Part shown: positions 55,071 to 64,000 of the stretch, piece after piece | Numbering within the stretch: position 1 is the first letter of the stretch | Layout: each line of letters opens with the position of its first letter | Assembly: GCA_937773555.1 (NCBI GenBank) | Contig: CALJVT010000006.1 | Location: 124,001-188,000, forward strand | Reading direction: 5' to 3' | Length of the DNA stretch: 64,000 bases | Source: an uncultured Pseudomonadales bacterium | GTDB taxonomy: Bacteria > Pseudomonadota > Gammaproteobacteria > Pseudomonadales > Balneatricaceae | Notes under the pieces: model-generated | The model's database searches: none | What the model saw: only the letters and a program-made list of their open reading frames with translations | Told to the model about the DNA's origin: nothing | Position numbers and translations under genes: made by a program

Positions 55071-56525
55071 TTATTTCTTACCAAAAGGAAAACCACCACC
55101 TAATCCGGGCAAGCCTCCAGGCATCCCGGGTGGCATTCCTGGAGGCATTGCCCCAGCTCCAGCCCCACCACCCATGCTAGGGGGCATCTGGCCTTGCAGG
55201 CCACGCATCATCTTTTGCATACCGCCTTTACCCGACATTTTCTTCATCATCTTAGCCATTTGCTTATGCTGTTTAATTAAACGGTTAATGTCTTGAATTT
55301 GTGTACCAGAACCTGTCGCAATCCTGCGCTTACGTGACCCGTTTAGCGTGTCTGGCACTGCGCGTTCCTTTGGTGTCATAGAATTGATGATTGATTCCAT
55401 TTGGTCAAAGTTCTTTTCTGTTCCTGCACTTGAAGCAGCTTGGGCCATACCACCCATGCCCGGCATTTTATCTAGCATTCCTGCCATGCCACCCATATTT
55501 TTCATTTGTTGCAACTGGTCTCGGAAATCTTCTAAATCGAAACCTTTGCCTTTTTTGATCTTTTTAGCAAGTTTCTCTGCCTTAACCTTGTCTACTTTTT
55601 GCTCTACTTCTTCAATGAGAGACAGTACGTCACCCATCCCCAAAATTCGTGACGCGATACGGTCTGGGTGAAAAGGTTCCAGGGCTTCTACCTTCTCGCC
55701 AACACCTAAAAACTTAATTGGCTTACCGGTAATGTGGCGCACCGAAAGTGCCGCGCCACCGCGGGCATCACCGTCTGTTTTACTAAGCACTACACCCGTT
55801 AGAGGCAATGCTTCGTTGAAGGATTTGGCTGTATTTGCTGCATCTTGGCCCGTCATGGCATCAACCACAAAGAGGGTTTCCACAGGCTCTAAGGTGGCAT
55901 GAAGCGCTTTCACTTCGTCCATCATATCTGTATCAACGTGCAAGCGGCCTGCTGTATCAACAATCACTACATCATAATGCTGTTGCCTTGCGTGACTAAT
56001 CGCTTTTTGCGCAATCGCTACAGGTTTTTCCATAACAGTACTTGGAAAGAAGTGAGCCCCCACTTCTTCACAAAGCATCTGTAACTGTTTGATGGCTGCT
56101 GGGCGATAAACGTCCACACTCACCAACATGACAGATTTCTTTTTCTTTTCGATAAGGAATTTAGCCAGCTTGGCAGCAGAAGTCGTTTTACCTGCGCCTT
56201 GAAGGCCTGCCATAAGGATCACAGCAGGCGGCTGAACCGCCAAGTTAAGATCTTCGTTGGCGGTGCCCATAATCGATTCCAGCTCTTGCTGGACGATTTT
56301 TACAAACACTTGGCCTGGGCTTAAGCTGCGACTAACTTCTGTGCCTACAGCACGGACTTTAACTTGCTCAATAAATGCTTTAACCACCGGTAAGGCGACG
56401 TCAGCTTCTAATAGCGCCATGCGAACTTCACGCAAGGTGCCTTTAATATTATCTTCTGTTAGGCGCGCTTGGCCACGGATGTGCTGTAACGTTTTGCCTA
56501 AGCGATCAGTTAAATTATCGAACAT
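55071..56525 (-). CDS. ffh: Signal recognition particle protein Ffh
   Basis: SRP54 GTPase of 484 aa. N domain (1-90), G domain with P-loop GLQGAGKTTSAAKLAKFL near 108, DTAGRLHVD near 192 and SKTDGDARGGAALSV near 248, and a methionine-rich M domain (about 310-450; KRAVPDTLNGSRKRRIATGSG without the first residues of the helix). The C-terminal tail is rich in Met, Gly and Pro. It targets membrane proteins with 4.5S RNA and FtsY. Divergent from the CcsA-like gene. Confidence 0.97.
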   Translation of the reverse strand: MFDNLTDRLGKTLQHIRGQARLTEDNIKGTLREVRMALLEADVALPVVKAFIEQVKVRAVGTEVSRSLSPGQVFVKIVQQELESIMGTANEDLNLAVQPPAVILMAGLQGAGKTTSAAKLAKFLIEKKKKSVMLVSVDVYRPAAIKQLQMLCEEVGAHFFPSTVMEKPVAIAQKAISHARQQHYDVVIVDTAGRLHVDTDMMDEVKALHATLEPVETLFVVDAMTGQDAANTAKSFNEALPLTGVVLSKTDGDARGGAALSVRHITGKPIKFLGVGEKVEALEPFHPDRIASRILGMGDVLSLIEEVEQKVDKVKAEKLAKKIKKGKGFDLEDFRDQLQQMKNMGGMAGMLDKMPGMGGMAQAASSAGTEKNFDQMESIINSMTPKERAVPDTLNGSRKRRIATGSGTQIQDINRLIKQHKQMAKMMKKMSGKGGMQKMMRGLQGQMPPSMGGGAGAGAMPPGMPPGMPGGLPGLGGGFPFGKK

Positions 56526-56676
56526 ATAAGTCTCTGTAAAACACCAAATGATGGTCCCTAGTATACCCCCGCTAAGGCTATTTGGCGCTTAGTTTTAGTC
56601 TTTTTTAACATCAAGCCTAGGCATAGCTGCTGTGCTTGATTATGATGGGGGAACTAATTAGACAAAAATAATCACC

Positions 56677-57459
56677 ATGATTTCTTTAATAGTTGGCCTG
56701 AGCGCAGTAATCTTCTACTTATCCAGCGCTTGGGCTCAAAGTAATGCCCCCTCAAAGCCAGTGTTTAAAAGGGGCTACACCCTAAGTTTTGTGGCATGGG
56801 TACTGCAAGGTTTTCACCTATACCTGCATCTATTTACCAAAGCCGGTCTTTTATTGGATTTGGGTGCCACCTTATCGTTGACAGCATGGGCAGTGATTGG
56901 GGTTATTCTACTCAGTAGTTTACGTAACCCAGTGTCTAGCTTGCTAGTCTTTACTGCGCCGATTGCGGCCTTAGCTATTATGGTAGATATGTTTAGCATA
57001 CCTAAATTTGAAGGCCGTCAGTTTTCTTCTGGCATTCTACTACATATAATCACCTCAATATTGAGCTATGCTCTTTTTGCTGTTGCTGCCTGTCAGTCTG
57101 TGTTGCTCATTTATCAAAATCGCCACCTTAAACACCACCAATCATCACGCTTGGTTAAAAGTTTACCGCCCTTACAAACGATGGAAAGCCTGTTATTTGA
57201 AGTGCTGGCAGCAGGTCAAATTTTCTTGAGCATCGCTTTACTGACAGGGTTCGTGTTTTTAGACGACTTATGGGCTCAACATGTGGTTCACAAAACTATC
57301 TTAAGCCTTGTAGCCTGGGTCATTTTTACTATTCTTTTGATAGGCCATTACCGATTAGGCTGGCGGGGGCGCACAGCGATACGCTGGACCCTTTGGGGCT
57401 TTGCTAATTTAGCTGTTGCATTTTTGGGCACTAAATTAGTTCTAGAATTCCTGTTATAG
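56677..57459 (+). CDS. CcsA/HemX-like inner-membrane protein (YpjD type)
   Basis: Membrane protein of 260 aa with about eight hydrophobic segments, related to the cytochrome c assembly (CcsA/CcmC) family. The typical His residues are present (FHLYLHLF near residue 45, LLHIITSILSYALFA near 122, VVHKTILSLVAWVIF near 205). Its neighbour ffh upstream and a CorB-like gene downstream reproduce the order in E. coli (ffh-ypjD-yfjD). Confidence 0.88.
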   Translation: MISLIVGLSAVIFYLSSAWAQSNAPSKPVFKRGYTLSFVAWVLQGFHLYLHLFTKAGLLLDLGATLSLTAWAVIGVILLSSLRNPVSSLLVFTAPIAALAIMVDMFSIPKFEGRQFSSGILLHIITSILSYALFAVAACQSVLLIYQNRHLKHHQSSRLVKSLPPLQTMESLLFEVLAAGQIFLSIALLTGFVFLDDLWAQHVVHKTILSLVAWVIFTILLIGHYRLGWRGRTAIRWTLWGFANLAVAFLGTKLVLEFLL

Positions 57460-57533
57460 CGCCTCAACACTTGACAGGAGGCGTCTCAGGCATAAGAATT
57501 GAGGGCCATATCTGATACGAGGTTAAACCCGCC

Positions 57534-58811
57534 TTGAGTGAAATTCCCTTAAGCTATTTATTCACTAGCTTGGTATTCCTTATTTTATTGTCGGCATTTT
57601 TTTCCAGCGCCGAAACTGGCATGATGTCTTTGAACCGTTATCGCCTGCGCCATTTGGTTAAGCAAAAACACCGCGGTGCTATGCGCGCGAGTAAACTGCT
57701 AGACCGGCCAGACCGGCTTATTGGCGTTATTCTCATAGGTAACAATTTTGTCAACATTTTGGCGTCTGCGATTGCGACGATGATAGCACTTCGTCTCATG
57801 GGTGATGCGGGTGTTGCCGTAGCCACGGCAATGCTTACCTTGGTGATCCTAATCTTTGCCGAGGTGACACCAAAGACGGTGGCCGCTATTAAGCCTGAAC
57901 AGGTAGCCTTTCCGGCCTCTTTAATTCTCTCGCCTTTGCTTAAGTTATTGTACCCCTTTGTGTGGGTGGTCAATACCATTTGTAATGGGCTACTGCGCAT
58001 GCTTGGGTTTAATGCAGCCGCAAAAGCTAGCGACCACCTTAGTTCTGAAGAGTTGCGCACTATTGTGCATGAGGCGGGGGCACTTATTCCGCGCCGAAAC
58101 CAATCTATGTTATTGAGTATCTTGGATCTGGACACAGTTACCGTGGAAGATATTATGATTCCTCGAAACGAAATTGTTGGCATTGACGTTGATGACGATA
58201 TTAAAACCATCTTGAACACCCTCAGTCAGAGCCCACATACCCGGTTACCTTTGTACCAAGAAGAACTAAATAATGTGGTGGGTATTGTACACGTAAGGCA
58301 AATATTGCCTCTTATTCATGCAGAAAATCCGACTAAGGAAGAGTTTTTGGCACTGGCTAGAGAGCCTTATTTTGTGCCCGAAAGTACGCCCTTAAATACC
58401 CAACTGTTAAACTTTCAAAAGCGTAAATCTTGGGTGGCTTTGGTCGTAGATGAATATGGTGATATCCAAGGCTTAACGACCTTAGAAGATATTTTAGAAG
58501 AAATTGTTGGCGACATGGCTGAAGAGCAAGACCATGAAAATGAAGATATTCATCCACAAGAGGATGGCTCATTTTTTATTGACGGTACCACAACCGTGCG
58601 CGACATCAACAAAGCGCTGACCTGGGCTTTACCCATTGATGGGCCCAAGACGCTTAATGGTTTAATCACAGAAAGGCTTGAGGAAATCCCTCAGTTTAAC
58701 GTCTGCTTAAAGATAGGTGAGTACCAGCTAGAAACAGTACAGATTAGCGGCAACTTTATTAAGACTGTGCGTTTACAGCGAGTTCAGACATCTGCAGAAG
58801 AGGTGCATTAA
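57534..58811 (+). CDS. CorB/YfjD-like DUF21-CBS transporter protein
   Basis: Protein of 425 aa with an N-terminal DUF21 (CNNM) membrane domain (hydrophobic segments near 10-30, 65-90, 100-120, 130-155; SAFFSSAETGMMSLNRYRL is the family motif), a CBS pair (about 205-335; VEDIMIPRNEIVGIDVDDD; VVDEYGDIQGLTTLEDILEE) and a C-terminal CorC_HlyC domain. CNNM/CorB proteins are linked to magnesium export. The start is TTG; no better start lies upstream in frame. Confidence 0.9.
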   Translation: MSEIPLSYLFTSLVFLILLSAFFSSAETGMMSLNRYRLRHLVKQKHRGAMRASKLLDRPDRLIGVILIGNNFVNILASAIATMIALRLMGDAGVAVATAMLTLVILIFAEVTPKTVAAIKPEQVAFPASLILSPLLKLLYPFVWVVNTICNGLLRMLGFNAAAKASDHLSSEELRTIVHEAGALIPRRNQSMLLSILDLDTVTVEDIMIPRNEIVGIDVDDDIKTILNTLSQSPHTRLPLYQEELNNVVGIVHVRQILPLIHAENPTKEEFLALAREPYFVPESTPLNTQLLNFQKRKSWVALVVDEYGDIQGLTTLEDILEEIVGDMAEEQDHENEDIHPQEDGSFFIDGTTTVRDINKALTWALPIDGPKTLNGLITERLEEIPQFNVCLKIGEYQLETVQISGNFIKTVRLQRVQTSAEEVH

Positions 58812-59011
58812 ACACTAACGATAGTGACAAAGGGGCTAGCCAGTTCGCGTTCTCGCACCTTGGTTAGCACCTGCTCACGGCCTTCGTTGTCCAACCGCAT
58901 CCAAGCGGTAATCTCTTCCCCAGAACGATAACAGCCCTGACAGATGTCGTTATCATCAAGATAACAGACATTAACGCAGGGTGAGGCAATAGGTTTTCCT
59001 GACACAATCAA
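58808..59011 (-). CDS. DUF1289 small cysteine protein
   Basis: Protein of 67 aa of the DUF1289 family: PCVNVCYLDDNDICQGCYRS contains four Cys (residues 12, 16, 24, 27), probably a metal site, followed by a helix typical of the family (EEITAWMRLDNEGREQVL). It starts inside the nudL stop (ATGA overlap) and converges with the CorB-like gene, overlapping its stop by 4 bp. Confidence 0.9.
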   Translation of the reverse strand: MIVSGKPIASPCVNVCYLDDNDICQGCYRSGEEITAWMRLDNEGREQVLTKVRERELASPFVTIVSV

Positions 59012-59613
59012 ACATCCTTGGGCTGGGTTACGGGGTGACCGTAAAGATCAATGCGCGCATCGTAAACCAAATTAACAAATTCAGCCAGAATAAAAGCAGT
59101 CATTCCCCATATTCGATACTCATCATAATAGAAACTAGGCACCTGCTTAACACCGGCAACGATTGGCAGAGCGTCCATCACCGGGTTAGTATCAATAAAA
59201 AAGCTCAAAGGCACGGTGAATATTCGATCTAATTCACCCAAATTTGGTACCAGTTGGCTAACCACTGAAGCGGGCACAACGCCTACAACGGGTGTCACTA
59301 AAAACCCTTGGCGTGAAAGCACCTGTCCCATCTGCCCCACCACCTTCACCGAGTCTGGCTGCAGTGCAACTTCTTCATGGGCTTCTCTGAGCGCTGTGGC
59401 TATCAGGTCTGCATCTTCATGCTCTGCCTTACCACCTGGAAAAGCAATCTGACCTTTATGAGTAGGCATATGCTCGGCTCGCCGCGTTAATATGACCTGC
59501 GGGTTGTCCTTGTCATCAGTGATCGCTAGCAATACAGCAGCAGGTGTTTGTAGCTCGGCGGTAAGTAATCTAGGCCGGTGTTGTGCTAATTTTTGGGCAA
59601 TAAACTGATACAT
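59008..59613 (-). CDS. nudL: CoA pyrophosphatase NudL-like
   Basis: Nudix hydrolase of 201 aa. The UPF0035-type motif LTRRAEHMPTHKGQIAFPGG, followed by the Nudix box GKAEHEDADLIATALREAHEEV, is characteristic of CoA diphosphatases (NudL/YeaB). It hydrolyses CoA and CoA derivatives. The downstream DUF1289 gene is coupled by a 4-bp overlap. Confidence 0.92.
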   Translation of the reverse strand: MYQFIAQKLAQHRPRLLTAELQTPAAVLLAITDDKDNPQVILTRRAEHMPTHKGQIAFPGGKAEHEDADLIATALREAHEEVALQPDSVKVVGQMGQVLSRQGFLVTPVVGVVPASVVSQLVPNLGELDRIFTVPLSFFIDTNPVMDALPIVAGVKQVPSFYYDEYRIWGMTAFILAEFVNLVYDARIDLYGHPVTQPKDV

Positions 59614-59701
59614 TGGGTTGGATCTACAATTCCTTGTTTATAGTGACGTGCGTTTATCTTACAATAAACAAACCATTTAAGTCAGGGATCTACAACATAC
59701 C

Positions 59702-60226
59702 ATGAAATATTGCAGCCATTGTAGTGCTCTAGTGAGCTTTATTATTCCTCAGGGTGACAACCGCCATCGCTATGTATGTGATAAATGCGAATTTATTTTC
59801 TACGAGAACCCTCGCATTATAGCTGGCTGCATCCCTGTATTTGGCGAAAAGGTATTGCTATGTAAACGTGCTATAGAGCCTCGGCTAGGCTATTGGACAT
59901 TACCTGCTGGGTTCATGGAAAATGGCGAAACAACAGAGCAAGCGGCTCTAAGGGAAACCTATGAAGAGGCCTATGCAACCCCTAAAATAGGACGCTTATT
60001 TAGCGTATGCAACCTATCTAAAGGCAATCAAGTGCATATATATTACTTAGCACAGATGACTGTAGCCGAGTATGGGTCTGGCCCAGAGAGTTTAGAGGTA
60101 GAGCTTTACGATGAAGCAGACATCCCTTGGGATAACATGGCATTTGGCACCGTTACCCAAACATTAAAACGCTTTTTTGAAGATCGAAAACAAGGGGTTA
60201 AACAACTTCACCATATTGATTTTTAA
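59702..60226 (+). CDS. Nudix hydrolase with N-terminal zinc ribbon
   Basis: Protein of 174 aa. Zinc ribbon with CSHC and CDKC pairs at the N-terminus (residues 4-28), then a Nudix domain with the box GFMENGETTEQAALRETYEE and the following residues AYA, where the family usually has x-G-hydrophobic. Related to NudC-type and ADP-ribose/NAD-type pyrophosphatases, but too short for a full NudC. Substrate not determined. Convergent with the MBL gene, abutting it directly. Confidence 0.88.
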   Translation: MKYCSHCSALVSFIIPQGDNRHRYVCDKCEFIFYENPRIIAGCIPVFGEKVLLCKRAIEPRLGYWTLPAGFMENGETTEQAALRETYEEAYATPKIGRLFSVCNLSKGNQVHIYYLAQMTVAEYGSGPESLEVELYDEADIPWDNMAFGTVTQTLKRFFEDRKQGVKQLHHIDF

Positions 60227-60865
60227 CTAGCCCTGCAGGTGAGGGTTACTTCGACGCTCAGAGCCAATAGTTGACATTGGCCCATGACCTGGGACAAATT
60301 TTACTGTGTCTTGGAGCACTAGCAATTTTGTTTTGATCGCATTAATTAGTGTTGCATGGTCACCTTGAGGGAAGTCTGTGCGCCCTATTGAACCTTGAAA
60401 CAACACGTCCCCCACAAATAACAAACCCTGACCTTGGTGGTGAAATACAACATGACCAGGCGTGTGGCCAGGACAATGCAATACATCTAAGGTTTCATTA
60501 CCCACGTGGACTTGATCACCCTGATGTAGCCAGCGAGTTGGCACAAAAGATTTAGCCTCGGGAAATTGGAACATACGGCTTTGGTCAGCTAAGCCATCAA
60601 TCCAAAACTGATCCCCTTCATGGGGTCCAATAATAGGCAAATGTTTATCTTCCGATAATTGTCCTGCTGCACCGGCATGATCAATGTGAGCGTGGGTCAA
60701 TAGGATTTGCTTAAGTTGCACACCATGGGCTGAAACTCTGCCTAACAGGCGCGGCAATTCACCACCGGGATCTACCAACGCAGCCTCCATGGTTACATCA
60801 CACCAAACTAAACTACAGTTTTGTTGAAACGGAGTAACTGGAATAATTTCGTATTGTAAGGCCAT
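60227..60865 (-). CDS. MBL-fold hydrolase, glyoxalase II-like (YcbL type)
   Basis: Metallo-beta-lactamase fold protein of 212 aa. The binuclear zinc motif is LTHAHIDHAGAAG at about residues 56-68, HCPGHTPGHVVFHH near 130, VGDVLFQGSIGRTDFP near 152 and FVPGHGPMSTIGSE near 190, all as in YcbL-type glyoxalase II. It probably hydrolyses S-lactoylglutathione or a related thioester. Located between the Nudix gene and purL. Confidence 0.92.
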   Translation of the reverse strand: MALQYEIIPVTPFQQNCSLVWCDVTMEAALVDPGGELPRLLGRVSAHGVQLKQILLTHAHIDHAGAAGQLSEDKHLPIIGPHEGDQFWIDGLADQSRMFQFPEAKSFVPTRWLHQGDQVHVGNETLDVLHCPGHTPGHVVFHHQGQGLLFVGDVLFQGSIGRTDFPQGDHATLINAIKTKLLVLQDTVKFVPGHGPMSTIGSERRSNPHLQG

Positions 60866-60913
60866 CGTTATTACTCAATATTTACGTTCAAATGCCAAGG
60901 CGCACTAGTCGCT

Positions 60914-63900
60914 CTAACCTACCCACACACGGGCATTGCGGAACATCCTCATCCACGGCCCATCTTCACCCCAAGCACTGTCTACTGACGAATTAGTGCA
61001 GCTACGATACACTCGCTCTGGGTGCGGCATCATGATGGTAACACGACCATTAGCCGCAGTTAGACCCGTGATACCATTGACTGAACCATTAGGGTTGTCG
61101 GGGTAGTTTTGCGTCACTTTTCCATACCCATCTACAAACCGCAGCGCTACTTTGCTTTCACAGGCTTGGCGTTGCTCATTAGTGGCAAATTCTGCGTGGC
61201 CTTCACCATGAGCGATGGCAATAGGCATGTGAGAGCCGACCATGCCCTGTAAAAAGATAGAGTCGTTCTCTTGCACCTGAACCAGTGCCGTTCTGCCTTC
61301 AAACTGCTCCGATTGGTTGCGTACAAAATGAGGCCAGTGATCACTACCAGGGATTAATTCGGATAAGTTAGATAACATCTGGCAGCCATTGCATACACCC
61401 AGAGCGAAGCTGTCTTCACGTTGAAAGAATTGACTAAGTTCCTGCCTTGCTAACGGGTTAAACAAAATGGACTTTGCCCAGCCCTCACCAGCGCCTAAAA
61501 CGTCTCCATAAGAGAAACCGCCGCAGGCAACTAAACCTTTAAATTCACTCAGCGCACGGCGGCCTTCAAGAATGTCACTCATGTGCACATCAACACAGTC
61601 AAACCCTGCTTTAACAAAAGCTGCAGCCATTTCTAGCTGCCCGTTCACGCCTTGCTCTCGGAGTATGGCTACACGGGGACGTTGGCCACTAGCAATCAAG
61701 TCAGCGGCAATATTTTCCTCACTGTCAAAGGTAAGCACTGAGTTAATACCTGGATTATTAGCATCTAACAATGCATCGTACTCTTGTTGAGCACAATGTG
61801 CGTTATCCCGCATAGATTGCAGACGATAACTGGTTTGCGCCCATGCACGATGCACTTGTGTTCTTGAATCAACCAATACTTCTTCACCTTCTAGGGTGAA
61901 GCGAATTTGGTCGTCATTATTCAGGCTTCCAATCACGCGACTCTGCTCTGCTAAACCGCATGAGCTAAGCTGACGCAGGACTTCAGCACAGTCTTGGTTC
62001 TTCACTTGCAGGACTACACCAAGTTCTTCGTTAAATAGCCACGTCAACAAGTCATCAGCGTCGCTGATCATTTCTGCACATTCAATATCAATACCAACGT
62101 GCCCAGCTAAGGACATCTCCACTAAGGTGGTGTACACACCTCCATCAGAGCGGTCATGGTAGGCTAATAATAAGCCATCCTCGTTTAAGCCTTGCACTGC
62201 ACTAAATAAGCCTAATAAATCTTCAGCATCGTCTAAATCGGGGGTAGTGTCACCTAACTGACTATAGACTTGGGCCAAGCATGAACCCCCTAAACGATTT
62301 TTCCCGTTGCCTAAATCTACCAAAATAAGTGAGGTTTCAAAGGCATCCGTAACTAATTGTGGTGTGAGTGTTTTGCGTACGTCAGCCACCGGTGCGAAAC
62401 CCGTAATGACCAATGAAACTGGTGACGTGACACTCTTATCAATATCACCATCCTGCCATACTGTGCGCATGGACATGGAATCTTTACCTACTGGCACTGA
62501 AATCCCAAGCGCTGGGCATAGCTCCATTCCCACCGCTTTTACCGTGTCATATAAGATTGCATCTTCACCGGCGTAACCTGCTGGCGACATCCAGTTGGCA
62601 GACAGGCGTATATCACTCATCTGTTCAATTTGAGCACACGCCATGTTAGTAATGGTTTCACCAATGGCCATGCGACCCGAAGCTGGCCCATCGATTAACG
62701 CCAAGGGTGTGCGCTCACCCATCGCCATGGCTTCCCCCGTCGTGGAATCTAATGCTGTAGTGGTTACAGCACAATTGGCTACGGGTACTTGCCATGGGCC
62801 CACCATCTGCTCACGGGCTACCATGCCAGTAATAGAACGGTCACCTATGGTGATCAAAAAGCCTTTACTTGCTACTGTAGGCAAATTCAATATGCGCTCT
62901 GCTGCCTCACTTAATTCTATGTTAGACAGGTCTAGTGCTGGCAATTCAACTTCTTGACGTTTAACGTCGCGATGCATTTTAGGTGGTTTACCGAACAACA
63001 CCGACATCGGTAGATCAACAGGCTGATCATCAAACTGTGTATCACTCAAAGATAAGTGATGTTCTTCTGTGGCTTCGCCAACAATTGCATAGGGGCAACG
63101 TTCCCGCGTACAAAGAGCAGTAAAGGTGTCCATATTTTCTGGTGCCACGGCCAACACATAACGTTCCTGCGCTTCGTTACACCAAATAGCAAGAGGAGAC
63201 ATTCCCGGCTCATCGTTGTTGATATCACGTATGTGAAACGCGCCACCACGGCCACCATCTTTAACTAACTCAGGAAAGGCATTGGATAATCCACCTGCCC
63301 CAACATCATGAATAAAACTAATGGGGTTATGGTCACCCATCTGCCAGCAGCGGTCGATCACTTCCTGACAGCGACGTTCTAGCTCTGGGTTATCTCTTTG
63401 CACTGAAGCAAAGTCTAAGCTTTCAGCACTAGCGCCAGAGTCCATAGAGGATGCAGCACCGCCACCCAAGCCAATTTGCATAGCTGGGCCTCCTAAGCAG
63501 ATCAACTTATCACCTACGCCTACTTCACCTTTTTCTACATGGTTGGCGCGAATATTGCCCATGCCACCGGCAATCATAATAGGTTTATGATAACCACGAA
63601 CTTCTGGCCCATTGACACCTTTAACTTGGGCTTCGTAAGTGCGGAAATAACCATTGAGCGCAGGGCGACCAAATTCATTATTAAAAGAAGCCCCACCAAT
63701 AGGCCCTTCCAACATAATATCTAAAGCAGAAACAATACGGGCTGGTTTGCCATAATCCACTTCCCAAACCTGTTCAAAACCTGGAATGCGCAAGTTGGAT
63801 ACACTATACCCTGTAAGGCCAGCCTTAGGCTTAGAACCTTTTCCTGTTGCACCTTCGTCACGAATCTCTCCACCAGAGCCTGTAGCTGCTCCAGCGAATG

Positions 63901-64000
63901 GGGCAATGGCCGTAGGATGATTGTGAGTTTCTACCTTCATCAATAAATGAATATCCTCTTGGTGGTAAGCGTATTGCTGGTCTTCTGGTTGTGGGAAGAA
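60914..64000 (-). CDS. purL: Phosphoribosylformylglycinamidine synthase PurL, 5' end outside window
   Basis: The 3' part (more than 1000 codons) of the large, single-chain PurL that makes FGAM from FGAR with ATP and glutamine. The frame is open to the window end and already contains [15 protein letters not shown], so about 270 N-terminal residues lie beyond base 64000. Later motifs are [20 protein letters not shown], the PurM-like repeats, and a class I glutaminase domain at the C-terminus with catalytic Cys in [15 protein letters not shown] and His/Glu in [11 protein letters not shown]. Transcribed leftward. Confidence 0.97.
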   Translation of the reverse strand, partial: FFPQPEDQQYAYHQEDIHLLMKVETHNHPTAIAPFAGAATGSGGEIRDEGATGKGSKPKAGLTGYSVSNLRIPGFEQVWEVDYGKPARIVSALDIMLEGPIGGASFNNEFGRPALNGYFRTYEAQVKGVNGPEVRGYHKPIMIAGGMGNIRANHVEKGEVGVGDKLICLGGPAMQIGLGGGAASSMDSGASAESLDFASVQRDNPELERRCQEVIDRCWQMGDHNPISFIHDVGAGGLSNAFPELVKDGGRGGAFHIRDINNDEPGMSPLAIWCNEAQERYVLAVAPENMDTFTALCTRERCPYAIVGEATEEHHLSLSDTQFDDQPVDLPMSVLFGKPPKMHRDVKRQEVELPALDLSNIELSEAAERILNLPTVASKGFLITIGDRSITGMVAREQMVGPWQVPVANCAVTTTALDSTTGEAMAMGERTPLALIDGPASGRMAIGETITNMACAQIEQMSDIRLSANWMSPAGYAGEDAILYDTVKAVGMELCPALGISVPVGKDSMSMRTVWQDGDIDKSVTSPVSLVITGFAPVADVRKTLTPQLVTDAFETSLILVDLGNGKNRLGGSCLAQVYSQLGDTTPDLDDAEDLLGLFSAVQGLNEDGLLLAYHDRSDGGVYTTLVEMSLAGHVGIDIECAEMISDADDLLTWLFNEELGVVLQVKNQDCAEVLRQLSSCGLAEQSRVIGSLNNDDQIRFTLEGEEVLVDSRTQVHRAWAQTSYRLQSMRDNAHCAQQEYDALLDANNPGINSVLTFDSEENIAADLIASGQRPRVAILREQGVNGQLEMAAAFVKAGFDCVDVHMSDILEGRRALSEFKGLVACGGFSYGDVLGAGEGWAKSILFNPLARQELSQFFQREDSFALGVCNGCQMLSNLSELIPGSDHWPHFVRNQSEQFEGRTALVQVQENDSIFLQGMVGSHMPIAIAHGEGHAEFATNEQRQACESKVALRFVDGYGKVTQNYPDNPNGSVNGITGLTAANGRVTIMMPHPERVYRSCTNSSVDSAWGEDGPWMRMFRNARVWVG

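Noticed and set aside
62307-62957. Plus-strand frames opposite purL
   Set aside because: They lie entirely antisense to highly conserved purL motifs and have no start signals.

Overview
The window looks like a chromosomal segment of a heterotrophic, probably marine gammaproteobacterium. This rests on gene order and content: a ybeZ-ybeY-ybeX(corC)-lnt operon, ffh next to a CcsA-like protein and a CorB-like protein, a long PurL, BetI-type TetR regulators, and a large set of genes for marine osmolytes and organosulfur compounds. Base composition is moderate. I saw no prophage, transposase, integrase or CRISPR array. Species cannot be named from the sequence alone.

Layout. (1) 1-4.5 kb: core RNA/envelope operon ybeZ-ybeY-ybeX-lnt and an unrecognised convergent gene. 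(2) 4.6-12.3 kb: organosulfur block with a sulfoacetate-CoA ligase/sulfoacetaldehyde dehydrogenase pair (sauT, sauS), a TTT-type transporter (TctC plus a fused TctA-TctB), a divergent HutC-type GntR regulator and a cupin of the DMSP-lyase superfamily. (3) 12.3-18.9 kb: glucose-type ABC transporter (gtsABCD-like) with a two-component system, flanked upstream by a perfect 36-bp palindrome. (4) 19.1-23.6 kb: operon of a non-pyrrolysine MttB homologue, an AspH-like 2-oxoglutarate oxygenase and a threonine-aldolase-like enzyme, divergent from a GATase1-AraC regulator of the GbdR/CdhR type. (5) 23.6-36 kb: a TauD-type oxygenase, a peptide/opine-type ABC transporter, MmgE/PrpD, an AGE-family epimerase and a sulfatase-like hydrolase, with remnants of a second prpD copy and of a quinone-oxidoreductase gene. 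(6) 36-39 kb: yciA, metY, a periplasmic glutathione peroxidase and a YchJ-like protein. (7) 39-54.6 kb: amine block with a PuuB-like oxidase, two trimethylamine-dehydrogenase-like flavoproteins, two BetI-like TetR regulators, a PotABC/PotF-type transporter (potF frameshifted), a class III aminotransferase and a Rieske oxygenase. (8) 54.8-64 kb: core genes again: tRNA-Arg(ACG), tRNA-Ser(GCU), ffh, ccsA-like, corB-like, DUF1289, nudL, a second Nudix gene, an MBL hydrolase and the 3' part of purL.

The middle 50 kb is therefore a catabolic region set between conserved housekeeping blocks. Its themes are uptake and breakdown of methylated amines/polyamines and of C2 sulfonates, each transporter sitting beside its likely enzymes and a dedicated regulator. 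The most interesting parts are the mttB-oxygenase-aldolase operon, a 50-bp element shared by the mttB and prpD upstream regions, the TMADH-like paralogues with acidic substitutions in the substrate pocket, the sulfoacetate/DMSP-lyase-like neighbourhood, and a sulfatase-like enzyme that lacks the usual proline of the formylglycine motif.
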